A stretch of 64,000 nucleotides of DNA from Rapana venosa (lineage: Eukaryota; Mollusca; Gastropoda; Neogastropoda; Muricidae), in NCBI GenBank assembly GCA_028751875.1, contig CM054159.1, forward strand, positions 18,299,181 to 18,363,180, read 5' to 3'. The position numbers and the translations under genes are program-made. Below are positions 1 to 9,001 of the stretch, piece by piece. The notes under the pieces are model-generated. The model had not been told where the DNA came from, did no database searches, and was given only the letters and a program-made list of their open reading frames with translations. Within the stretch, counting starts at the first letter, position 1; each line of letters opens with the position of its first letter.

Positions 1-24
1 CTTGCTCCATCGAGCAACGTCCAT
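1..24 (-). CDS. PEX11: PEX11 exon 4, clipped at window edge
   Basis: After a strong minus-strand acceptor (CCTGCTTGCAG) the sequence reads MDVARWSK in phase 0 and then runs out of the window. The W followed by a basic/polar residue fits the family segment just after the LW-x-GK motif (KW-x-x-R). The exon is short here only because of the window boundary. Confidence 0.7.
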
Positions 25-3000
25 CTGCAAGCAGGAAAACAACGGATTTCTTTTTTGTTTTCCAAAGGAATTTAGAAGAATCTGAATCCAATCCATGTGT
101 GAATATTCTTCCCTGGCTATGCTAAATGTGTAATCCAGTCTGGATGGCAAAGTCTGCAGTCTGTCGTAGTGATCCTGCCCGTCCCTACAGGTTTTCCTGT
201 CAGAGCTCTACTGCGCTGGGCAGGGCCACTACGTCTGGTGTCTCAGAGTGTTGAAGGAAGGAGGACAGGACTGCAGGATAGGGGAGGAGGGGGTTGTGGG
301 CCTGTGCCACAGGGGCACTGGTCAGTGGGCTATTTTTAGGTGGTGGAGATGGGATAGGAGCTGGCAGTGTCCTGTGAATGTTCATTTCCGAGCCTTTGCA
401 GAAGACATGCACACAGAATTTGCAGTTTGGTGACAGAGACATCATGCACTACCCCCAGAGTGACTGTCCATGTTGACTCTTTCCCTATCCACTAAAAACC
501 AAGTGTGGTGTGGTCTGGCGCTGTGGTGTGTGTGTGGTGCAGTGTTTGTGGTGCGGTGTGTCTGGTGGTGTGGTGTTTGTGGTTACAACTACTATTGGTA
601 ATATTTATGTGTCATGTGGTGTAGTGTGGTACAGTGCAGTGCACTGTTATGAGTTGTGTTATGTGGTGGTGTAACAGAGGTTACCACTACTACTATTGGC
701 AATTATTTATCATTAGTGTCATCATTATTATTACTATTATTATCATCATTATTATCATTATTGTTATCATTAATGTTGTCATTGTTATTCTCATTACCAT
801 TGAAAAAACACAATTTGGACCAGGCCAAAAGCTTCACCACTCATCGTTATTAATTATGTGAGCTAAGAGCCAAGTCCTACAATCGAATGTTGTTCTATGG
901 TTACATGTTACTAGTACACTGAGATTGTCTTCAGCCATGCAAACACTTTACCTAACAACCCACTCTCTCCTTTTAGATCAAAAGAGAAAAAAAAAAACCT
1001 CTTAAGTTGGAATATAGCTGCCTGATGTGGCAAACTCTCTTGAAAAGTCATACCGGCAGATCCTCATCCAGTGTGTACAAGCTTTCAAACTCCTCGTACT
1101 TCCCAGGTGGGATGAGTGAGTGAGAGTGTAATTTCTGGGTGACCCTCAGGGTGTTAAGCTGGGGAATGTGCAACAACAACCATACAAATTCAAACACAAT
1201 ACATCCCCAAAGTTGGAATGCGGTACCTTAATGGTGGGTAAAAATGGCCGCATATGCAAAATCTCACCATTGGTGAATCTCAAAGCTCTGGCAGAGGAAT
1301 GAAGGAGAAGAAAAACCCACAATACACAACACAGACCCACCGTCACAATCTGAACTTTGCCACACCAGATGGCATGGTCCAGCAGCAGCCAGAGGGCCTT
1401 CAGCGTGTGCGCGGTGACGGCCAGTTTCTGGAGCACAGGGTCTGGCATCCACAGCGCCTCCAGAGCTTTCTGCCCCAGCTCCAGACTGTTGCCCATCCTG
1501 AACACTGCACAGTGGTACTGCACTTAGTTCATGAGGAACACACTGATCACCAGAGGGGGAGTGAGTGCCACACAGAACTAACTTGAGTGCTACACAGAAC
1601 TAACTTAAGTGCTACTCAGAACTTACGAGCTACACAGAACTAACTTAAGTGCTACACAGAACTAACTTGAGTGCTACACAGAACTTGAGTGCTACACAGA
1701 ACTTGAGTGCTACACAGAACTAACTTAAGTGCTACACAGACCTTATCATACAGTGTGTCACTGTCAGCATTATTTTGATTGCATTGTATTATATTGGAAG
1801 GGGGGGGGGGTACAGCATACTAATCCAGCACAACACAAATCCAGCACAACGCAAATCCAGCACAACACAAATCCAGCACAACGCAAATCCAGCACAACAC
1901 AAATCCAGCATCTAACTCAGTCATGGGTCCAGGCCCCAGTGCTAAAATCAGCACACCCCTTCCTTTTACCAAATCCAAGTGTGGTTAGTTCCTGCTGTAA
2001 TTAGCACCAGCTGGACAGGGGTGGAATGTAATGGACAGCAGCTGAGAGTTGAACTTTGGAAGTGGGGGAAACTGACAGCTGTGGTGGGGGATGGATAGCA
2101 TAGTTTTTAGAACGCTGTTTGGGCCACCACTGAGGCACCTACTCAAGGGGATTTTTCCCCCTTGAGTTAGTTACATAAGTACAGACTTCACTCCTCAAAA
2201 ACAGTAAAAAGTCCTTTGGATGAGATCATGTATTGAAGTCTGGTGTGCACACACTCACAGAACATCTTGAGCACACATAAAAACCCATTCTGCCTGTCAG
2301 AAGAGTCAGTGATTCATGCCAGTAAGAACAAATGTAAACTTTTTGTTTTAAAAATACATGCACACTGGTGTCAGGTCTAGATATCGTGCTGAAGTAAAAA
2401 AGTGGCTACCTTAATAGTGGGTGAAAAGTCACATATGCAAAATGTCACAACTGGTGAACCTCAGAGCTCTAGAGCATTCATACCCCATGTGCACAGGTAC
2501 ACAAACACATGCATTATACACAAGTATTTATGTGTGCACACACACACACACAAACAAAATATGTATTTGTATCTCTCCACATATGCATGTGTGTGTGTGT
2601 GTGTAAGATTTATGCTGCCTTACATTTTCGGGACAAAGCAAGGGCTGCCTCCAGTTTCTTCAACTTTTCCTCCAATGAGCCTCCCCCTGCCTGTCGTGCC
2701 AGATACCACAACACAAACCTGGAACCATACTGGGCGATTCTGCAACAGAATGGCCTTGTCCTTTGAGTAAAACGACTTTTGTTTTAAAGTGTTTTGACAT
2801 TGATGTCAGAGAAGACCCCTTATCATTTAACAAAACAAAAATCTTTATCATAAGATACTGGCAAAAGAAACAAAATATCCAAGATACCACACCAGTTTGC
2901 CAAATATAGCTAGTAGTTGATGCTATGGTTTATCCTTTGCATGGCATCCGTTTACCTGTAAATTTTGTCCCTGGCTTGGGAGTGTGAATTGAATTTCACG

Positions 3001-3029
3001 ATGTCTTTGGATATCGGTGGTAGTTTCAT
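1..3029 (-). CDS. PEX11: PEX11-family peroxisomal biogenesis protein, 5' part of gene (4 exons, clipped)
   Basis: PEX11 proteins are peroxisomal membrane proteins that bend and elongate the membrane before fission and control peroxisome number. Four exons join in consistent phase: 3029-2956 (ends phase 2), 2739-2624 (ends phase 1), 1504-1341 (ends phase 0) and 24-1 (clipped by the window). The product shows the family pattern: an N-terminal segment with QARDKIYR followed by an IAQYGSR motif, a helix with LKKLEAALALSRKLFRMGNS, and a hydrophobic stretch ending in DHAIWCGK, which corresponds to the family's LW-x-GK region. It most resembles the PEX11 alpha/beta group rather than gamma. All introns obey GT..AG on the minus strand. 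The gene is divergent from the dynein intermediate chain gene at 8900. The C-terminal half lies outside the window. Identification is by recognised motifs, without alignment. Confidence 0.88.
1190..1305 (+). repeat. SINE 3' block fragment
   Basis: This carries the dispersed 3' block that starts near CCCCAAAGTTGGAATGCGG and runs through CACCATTGGTGAA to CTCAAAGCTCTGGC. The same block recurs at about 2405-2475, 10400-10590, 16570-16690, 20690-20765, 22930-23010, 47560-47650, 49950-50040, 52785-52865, 57650-57750 and 59360-59470. It lies in PEX11 intron 3. Confidence 0.6.
1341..1504 (-). CDS. PEX11: PEX11 exon 3
   Basis: The exon is 164 nt, entered in phase 1 and left in phase 0. It begins LFRMGNSLELGQKALEAL and ends CGKVQIVT with donor ACG|GTGGGT. 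The RMGNS block followed by a long hydrophobic helix (LKALWLLLDHAIWCGK) is diagnostic of PEX11. Another AG lies 13 bases upstream, but only the acceptor CTGTGCAG at 1505 joins to exon 2 in frame. Confidence 0.9.
1570..1745. repeat. 22-24 bp tandem repeat, GCTACACAGAACTAACTTAAGT
   Basis: About eight imperfect copies of a unit around GTGCTACACAGAACTAACTT lie within PEX11 intron 2. Some copies are shortened by loss of CTAACTTAA. Confidence 0.85.
1815..2090 (+). repeat. Dispersed repeat, unamplified copy, with a 16-bp tandem head
   Basis: About five copies of ATCCAGCACAACACAA lead into a unique part with CAGTGCTAAAATCAGCAC, a CCTTCC...AAGTGTGG...CCTGCTGTAATTAGCACC core, and an AGCAGCTGAGAG...AACTGACAGCTG end. 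The same order of motifs occurs at 61970-62600, where the middle is tandemly amplified. It is therefore a dispersed family of unknown class. Confidence 0.6.
2100..2475 (+). mobile_element. tRNA-derived SINE (family A), old copy
   Basis: This shows the family A order: a degenerate tRNA-like head, a segment with GGGGATTTTTCCCCC, GTTAGTTAC, CAGACTTCACTCC, the AAAGTCCTTTGGATGAGA block, CACAGAACATCTTG, and then the common 3' block to 2475. The head has decayed beyond clear A and B boxes. It lies on the plus strand inside PEX11 introns 1-2 and predates the better copies at 6150 and 16200. Confidence 0.6.
2624..2739 (-). CDS. PEX11: PEX11 exon 2
   Basis: The acceptor is CTGTTGCAG|A and the donor is AAAAT|GTAAGG. 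The exon is 116 nt, entered in phase 2 and left in phase 1. It encodes the IAQYGSRFVLWYLARQ segment followed by an amphipathic, Lys/Leu/Glu-rich helix (LEEKLKKLEAALALSRK). This matches the family's first conserved helix pair, which inserts into the peroxisomal membrane. Intron 1 is only 216 bp. Confidence 0.88.
2956..3029 (-). CDS. PEX11: PEX11 exon 1 (start codon)
   Basis: This exon carries the ATG at 3029-3027 and 24 full codons plus two bases. It reads MKLPPISKDIVKFNSHSQ and then ARDKIY. The donor is ACAG|GTAAAC. The pattern 'x-V-x-F-x-x-x-S-Q-A-R-D-K-I-Y-R' is the classic N-terminus of PEX11 proteins. The stretch before SKDIVKF is a few residues longer than in typical family members, so the true initiator could differ, but no other in-frame ATG is present. 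The 5' UTR and promoter boundary could not be placed. Confidence 0.85.
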
Positions 3030-3500
3030 AGTTGATGAAGAAATTGAAGACTGTACTAAACCAACCTCCTAGCAGTAGACAACACTTGCACCTTGAGCCC
3101 ACTACTGTCCAAGGGACATAACGCCCAGTTCTTTTTTTTTTTTAAAAGGGAAAAAAAAGGGGGGTATTAATTTTGTCCCCCAACCTACAGACTTTTTGTC
3201 AAAATGTTTCCATTAATATTTTCCAATGGGTTTGATTATAAAATGGTTCCACGTGCTTTCAACAATTAGTTTATTCGCAAAACATTTATTTTAGGCGTCT
3301 TCTTCATTTTCGCTATATAAATTCCATACATTATTATTATTATTTTCTCTAGTATGGGTTTCTGTGTCTGCTCTGAATATACACAAAGCATCTATCGCAT
3401 TCTAAAGCTTCTCTGTACTTCACCTAATGATCAACCTTCACCATCATCGGTCCCTTGACTTAGATGGTCGTCAGAGGGGACACGGTGGACGTGTTTCAGG
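3030..3500. other. PEX11 upstream region, no gene seen
   Basis: This stretch contains T- and A-runs near 3131-3160 and a short LINE/SINE 3' tail (CGCTATATAAATTCCATAC followed by ATT repeats) at about 3308-3350. It probably includes the PEX11 promoter, but no confident core element can be named. Confidence 0.4.
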
Positions 3501-5906
3501 AGTATTCTCCTCTTCTCTCCTTCATCTCTTTCCCAACTGTTAAACGAACCAACACACAGATCTGGTCACATTTTAGACTGGCTTATCACCAATGTTTCAC
3601 AAGGTCTTGTCACATCTCAGTCTGTATCTGTCACTGACAAACAACTCTCCGATCATTCTACCATTCCTTTTTTCCCTAAACATTGCAAAGCCTATCAGAA
3701 AGAAGAAGTGCATTACCCCTCGCAACCTCAAGGCCTTAGATATTCAAACTTTTCCTTCCCAAGCTGCTGAACGTCTATCACAAATCCCTGACCATACTGA
3801 CCCTTCTAAACACTACAATACCGTTCTCAGCCAACTCCTTGATAAGCATGCACCTCCTACTGACCATCTCCTGCTTGATAGACCCTGTGCATCATGGTAC
3901 CCATGACTCCTGGTCGCAAAACGCAAACGCCGACAACTAGAACGGCAATGGCGAAAATCAAAAAATGAAATAAACAAACAGCTTCTTGGTAAACAAATCA
4001 ACAAAGTCAAAACCTTAATCCATTCAGCAAAAACAAAGTATTACTCTTCTCAAGTTCTTGATGCCACGTCTATGAAATCTCTCTTTTTCCCTCAATCCAC
4101 TCATCTTGGATCTGCGAAAGTTAGCCCTCTGCCTTCTATCCACAACCACTCTGAACTTCCTTCTATATTTTCTGCATTCTTTTCTGACAAAATCCACAAC
4201 ATACGCTCTAGCTTGGATCAGACTCCTTTCCAGCCTGCAATTTCTGATCCTCAATTTTCTGGCGCTCCTCTCCTTTTCTTTCATCCAGCAAGCGAGAAAG
4301 AAATCACACAATTCTGAAAGGAATTACTAAAAAAATCGTGCAACCTCGACCCCCATACCTGCTTCTCTTTTCGCACAGTACCTTCCACAGCTTATACCCA
4401 CTATCACGAAGATAGTAAACTTATCTCTTGTTTCTGGGAATGTTCCTTCAGCTCTCAAAACTGCTATAGTCACACCACTACTCAAAAACCATTACCTTGA
4501 CCCTAACATTCTGAAGAATTACAGACCTGTTTCCAACCTACATTTTATCTCTTAAGTCCTTGAAAGAGTAGTTCTGAAACAACTCAACAACCACCTCACT
4601 CCAACAGTCTTTTTCCTGCGTTTCAGTCTGCCTGTCACGCCAACCACAGTACTGAAACCACCCTAGTGCACACCTTAAAACGCTTCTACTTGCTTCTGAC
4701 TCAGGGAAAATCTCCCTCCTCACTCTACTCGATTTATCTGCAGCCTTCGACACTATTGACCACTCTATTCTTCTCTCCCATCTTCAAGAAACATTTGGTG
4801 TTACTGGTACAGCCCTCACCTGGTTTAGCTCATACCTGACTGACCAATTGCAGACAGTCACAGTAAACAAGATTCAGTCAGTACCTGCCAGACTGGAATG
4901 TGGAGACCCGCAGGGATCAGTTCTGGGCCCTGTTCTGTTCACTCTCTACATGGCTCCACTGTCACATATAATTAACCGTCATCAGATCAACCATCTTTTA
5001 TGCAGATGACTCTCAGATTCTAAGCAGTGACACTGAAAATATGCCTTCTCTCTTGACAAATATGGCCTACTGCTTTAAAGATATCCAAAACTGGATGACA
5101 GAGAACAAGTTACAACTAAAGGCTGATAAAACTGAAACCATGCTTGTAGGGACCAAACATAAACTCACTTCCATTACAACAGTTTCCATACAATTCGGCA
5201 ATGCATCAGTCCCTCTATCCACTGCTGTGAAGTATCAAGGGGTCATTATGGACAACACTCTCTATGCAAAAATTCATCACTCAGACCTTCCAGTCGTGCT
5301 ATTATCAATGTTATGGAGTATTAGTGAAATTCGAAAGTACCTGTCTACAGACCAACATCCAAACTGGTGTCTCATTCTTTCACGTCTGGACTATTGCAAT
5401 TCTCTTTTGGATGATCTACCAGCATCATCTATCCACTCCCTTCAACGTATTAAAAACTCTGCAGCTCGACTTGTCCTCAGAAATATAAAAATCTGAGCAC
5501 ATTACCCCTTTCTTGGGATCTCTCCACTGGCTGCCTGTGCCACAAAGAATAAACTGTAAGATCAGTACTCTCTGTTACAAATGTCTCCACAAAACAGCAC
5601 CCTCTTACCTCTGTGAATGTCTTCACCTGTTCACTCCTCGTTCCCTTCGCTCTGCTGCAGATTCTTTGTGCTGACCAATACCTAGATTCAGCCAGTCCAC
5701 CGTGGACCATCCCTCTTTCTCTGTTTCTGGTCCATCGATTTGGAATAGCCTCCCTATCTCTCTTCGCCAAAGGCCTTTTTGTGACACTTTTAAATCCGGC
5801 CTCAAGACATATTTGTTTCAAACCTAAGATTTTCCTCTCCCGTTTCAATTCATAGCTATCCCTGCTTTTCAACAGCCAAAAATCCCATCACCCTGCCAAA
5901 GTGTAT

Positions 5907-5940
<34 letters not shown>

Positions 5941-6048
5941 CATTTGGACTGTCTAAGAATGAGCTGAGTGCAAGCGCTTTGATGTGTCTGTGCAAGATAC
6001 AGTGCTATATAAATTCCATTTATTAGTATTATTATTATTATTATTGTT
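3500..6048 (+). mobile_element. Decayed jockey/CR1/L2-type LINE, copy 1
   Basis: This is a 5'-truncated non-LTR retrotransposon. It retains the end of an endonuclease-like segment (HILDWLITN near 3570 and SDHSTI near 3650), a linker, and a reverse transcriptase with NYRPVSNL near 4517, the [10 protein letters not shown] block near 4741, a [14 protein letters not shown] segment near 4920 and FYADDSQ near 4996. The C-terminal LHWLPV-type block is near 5524. Multiple stops and frameshifts show it is dead. The 3' end carries a (TG)n run near 5912-5940 and ends at GCTATATAAATTCCATTTA followed by ATT/GTT repeats. It is in the same family as 40925-43165. The clade call is from motifs only. Confidence 0.85.
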
Positions 6049-6064
6049 GTTGTTGTTGTTGTTG

Positions 6065-6132
<68 letters not shown>
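6028..6132. repeat. ATT/GTT/ATC trinucleotide microsatellite at LINE 3' end
   Basis: Blocks of (ATT)n, (GTT)n, (ATT)n and (ATC)n follow the LINE tail directly. Trinucleotide tails of this kind follow most copies of this LINE and of the related SINEs in the window. Confidence 0.9.
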
Positions 6133-6149
6133 TTTACAGCCCTGGCGTC

Positions 6150-6800
6150 CATCCTCTCCCCTGGTTGGTTAGAGCGTTGCGTATTGCGCTCGTGATCTGC
6201 TGACCCGGGTTCAAATCCCGTTCAAGAGGATTTTCCCCCTGGAGTTAACATCAGTGCCGACTCCACTACCCCCAAAAGTCTGTCGGGTGAGACTATGAAC
6301 CGAGGTCCTGTGTGCGAACATACGCAGAACATCTTGCACAGGTCAAAAACCTGTTCCACTTTTTGGAAGAGTAGGCCGTTGTGTACCGGAGGGAACGAAT
6401 GACAAAATTTACAAAACTGTACACACGGGGACGGGACGGGGACGGGATAGCTCAGTGGTCGGAGCACTCGCTTTCCCCCAGCCAAGTTAAGCAGCGTCGA
6501 GCGTGGTTACCAGTTGGATGGGTGACCGTTTGTGCGCCTTGGCTTCAGTACAGTTCCCCCAGTTCACCCAGCTGTAAATGGGTACCTGCCCTCTTTAGGG
6601 TCAGGGAAGGTAAAGCAGCGAGGGAGAGGAGATGGGCGCCGCCCTCAATATGCTGGCCCTAGAGAAGTGAGGTCTCTGACGCCTCGCTCCCCTACGACCT
6701 TATAGGTTATGGGACTCCTTTACCTTTCTTTTTTACACACGGGGACTAGATTAAAAAATATTTTTTAAAAAAGCATATAAGTGCTTATTCCATTATTCTC
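6150..6800 (+). mobile_element. tRNA-derived SINE (family A), split by a younger SINE
   Basis: The tRNA-like head is clear: GGTTGGTTAGAGCG resembles a box A and GGGTTCAAATCCC is a box B. It is followed by GGATTTTCCCCCTGGAGTTAA, the AAAAGTCTGTCGGGTGAGAC block, CGCAGAACATCTTGCACAG and AGAGTAGGCC. The body runs to 6432, is interrupted by the composite SINE, and resumes at 6734 to end in GCATATAAGTGCTTATTCC near 6800. Full copies of this family seem to be roughly 300-330 bp. Confidence 0.85.
6433..6733 (+). mobile_element. Composite tRNA/5S-rRNA SINE with 13-bp target-site duplication
   Basis: The head has GGGATAGCTCAGTGGTCGGAGCA, a canonical tRNA box A region. Instead of a tRNA box B it continues with AGTTAAGCAGCGTCGAGC and TTGGATGGGTGACCG, which are the box A/IE/box C internal promoter of 5S rRNA. 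The body has GTAAATGGGTACCTG and ends CCTTTACCTTTCTTTTTT. It is flanked by identical TACACACGGGGAC at 6420-6432 and 6734-6746, so the boundaries are firm. It is inserted into a family A SINE. Confidence 0.85.
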
Positions 6801-6804
6801 GAAA

Positions 6805-6830
6805 AAATCCTCCTCCTCCTCCTCCTCCTC
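6805..6830. repeat. (CCT)n microsatellite
   Basis: A short run of TCC/CCT triplets on the plus strand follows the SINE end. Confidence 0.8.
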
Positions 6831-6899
6831 TTCTCTCGTGATCATCCTATATCTTTACATCTCCTCCCCCTGTATCCTTCTCCCCCCTACTCAGCCACG

Positions 6900-7990
6900 A
6901 GAGGGCCAAAGTTAGGCTGTAAAGGGGGATGGGGGAGGATGGAGGTAGGCTGTAAAGGGGGATGGGGGAGGATGGAGGTAGGCTGTAAAGGGGGAGGATG
7001 GAGGTAGAGGGAGGGGGGAGGATGGAGGTAGGCTGTAAAGGGGGAGGATGGAGGTAGAGGGAGGGGGAGGATGGAGGTAGGCTGTAAAGGGGGAGGATGG
7101 AGGATAGGTAGGGGATGGGGGAGGATGGAGGTAGGCTGTAAAGGGGGAGGATGGAGGGAGGAGGGAGGGAGGTATGTAAAGGGGGAGGGGGGGAGGAGGG
7201 GGGAGGATGGAGGTAGGCTGTAAGGGGAGGATGGAGGTAAGGGAGGGGGGATGGAGGTAGGGGGAGGGAGATGGAGGTAGGCTGTAAAGGGGGAGGGGGG
7301 TAGGGGGAGGGGGAGGGGGAGGATGGAGGTAGGCTGTAGGGAGGGGAGGATGGAGGTAGGCTGTAAAGGGGGAGGGGAGGATGGAGGTAGTGAGGGGAGA
7401 GGGGGAGGATGGAGTAGGCTGTAAGGGGAGAGGGGTAGGGGGAGGAGGCTGTAGGGGGAGGAGGGGAGGATGGAGGTAGCTGTAAATGGAGGTAGGAGGG
7501 GAGGATGGAGGTAGGGGGGATGGAGTAGAGGGGGAGGATGGAGGTAGTGTAGGGGGAGGATGGAGTAGTCTGTAGGGGTGAGGAGGTAGGGAGGATGGAG
7601 TAGGGGAGGATGGAGGTAGTCGTAGGGAGGATGGAGGTAGGGTGTAGAGAGGAGGGAGGGGAGGATGGAGGTAGCTGTAGGGGGAGGATGGAGGTACGGA
7701 GATGAGGTAGGGGATGGAGGTAGTCTGTAGGGGGAGATGAGGTAGTGTAGGGGAGGATGGAGGTAGTCTGTAGGGGAGGATGGAGGTAGCTGTAGGGGGA
7801 GGATGGGAGGTAGGGGAGGATGGAGGTAGTGTAGGGGGAGGATGGAGGTATGGGGAGGATGGAGGAGCTTAAAGGAGGAGAGATGAGTAGGGGGAATGGA
7901 GTAGTCTGTGGGAGGATGGAGGTGTAGGAGGAATGGAGTAGTTAGGGAGGATGGAGGTAGTCTGTAGGGGAGGAGGAGTATCTGGGGGCG
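6900..7990. repeat. G-rich minisatellite, GGGGGAGGATGGAGGTAGGCTGTAAA
   Basis: About 1.1 kb of variable units built from GGATGGAGGTAG, GCTGTAAAG and runs of 4-6 G. Order and spacing decay toward the right end. The plus strand holds very many G-tracts, so G-quadruplex formation is plausible. It ends about 0.9 kb upstream of the dynein start codon. Confidence 0.95.
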
Positions 7991-7999
7991 ATATGATGT

Positions 8000-8890
8000 A
8001 TCGTCAGGAGGAGCGTATGTGAGATGTACCTCTGTGTTATGAATGGATCACGTAGCTAGGTGTGATTATGGAATGATTAAAGATGATTATCTTGGTTGGG
8101 GAGATGTGTATGTGCGGGAAGAGAGTGATGTGCGTATATGTGTTAGAATAGGTAGGGGGTGTGATTTGTATTTTGTATGGATTGGTTTTCCTTGGATTCC
8201 TGTGGGTTAAGTGAAATGTATTCGTTTTGTTTGAATGTTTTATGTTTGTTATTTTATGAATTAGGATTATCTGTGTGTGGGTATGTGTATGTGGCGCAGA
8301 GCGCTGCCTGTCTGCCTGCTCCTGTGTGTTAATAATGGTCACGGGCGGGGGATTTGTATTTTGGATTGTAGTTTGTTTTCCTTTGGTTTGGCTTGTTGGG
8401 ATTTTATTCGTGAAATTATTTGCTTGTTTTTGTTGGTTGACATGTTGGTTGGGTTTGGTTTTTTTTTTTTTGTTGGTTTGTTTTGTTGTTTGGTTGTTTG
8501 TTTTGTTGTGTTTTGTTGTTGTTGTTTTTGTAGGGGGGGGGGGGGGGGGGGGGGGGGGAAGGTTGGTTGCTTGCTTTTACTTGTTTTTCAAAATTAAAAA
8601 ATAAATACTTTATTCGTTTATTTGTTTGTTTGTTCCCCGTTGGTTGGTTGCTTGGTTTTTGCATTTTTATTTGGTTTACAACAGGTTGGTTAGTCCGCTG
8701 GCTGGCTGGTTGGCTGGTTGGTTGGTATAGTTACGATGTTATTGGTGTTCGGTTACTTTTGAATCTAGATGCACTGGTACCGTTTGTATAATCATAGATC
8801 AATATTTCCGCATCCAGTGTTGCGGAAGCAGGCTAGGCTATGAGTCAGACAGTCGTCTGCCTGTACAGCTTGGCAAGTGGTTGAATAATA
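8000..8890. other. Dynein gene 5' flank: G/T-rich sequence with poly(G) run
   Basis: This holds TTTG/TTGG-rich sequence, a poly(G) run of about 28 at 8532-8559 and (TTGG/CTGG)n near 8690-8720. The 100 bp before the start codon are less repetitive and contain TGAGTCA at about 8840, an AP-1-like word. The promoter probably lies here, but no TATA box or initiator can be assigned. The 5' UTR limit is unknown. Confidence 0.5.
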
Positions 8891-8899
8891 TTTGTCACT

Positions 8900-9001
8900 A
8901 TGGCTGACAGAAAAGCAGAGCTTGAGCGAAAGAAAGCTCGTTTAGAGCAAATGCGAAGGGAGAGGAAAGAAAAGGAGCGTTCAAGAATTGTGACTAAAGA
9001 G
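8900..9001 (+). CDS. DYNC1I2: Dynein IC exon 1: start and dynactin-binding helix
   Basis: 34 codons start at ATG 8900: [18 protein letters not shown], then [12 protein letters not shown] and so on. The donor is AAAGAG|GTAACG, phase 0. The [14 protein letters not shown] pattern is the highly conserved N-terminal helix of dynein intermediate chains, which contacts p150Glued and NudE. The ATG is the first in frame and matches the family start. Confidence 0.95.

Noticed and set aside
6170..6220. tRNA gene
   Set aside because: Boxes A and B are present, but the sequence does not fold into a full tRNA and continues as a multicopy SINE.
6490..6535. 5S rRNA gene
   Set aside because: Only the internal promoter part is present, joined to a tRNA-like head and a SINE body with target duplications.
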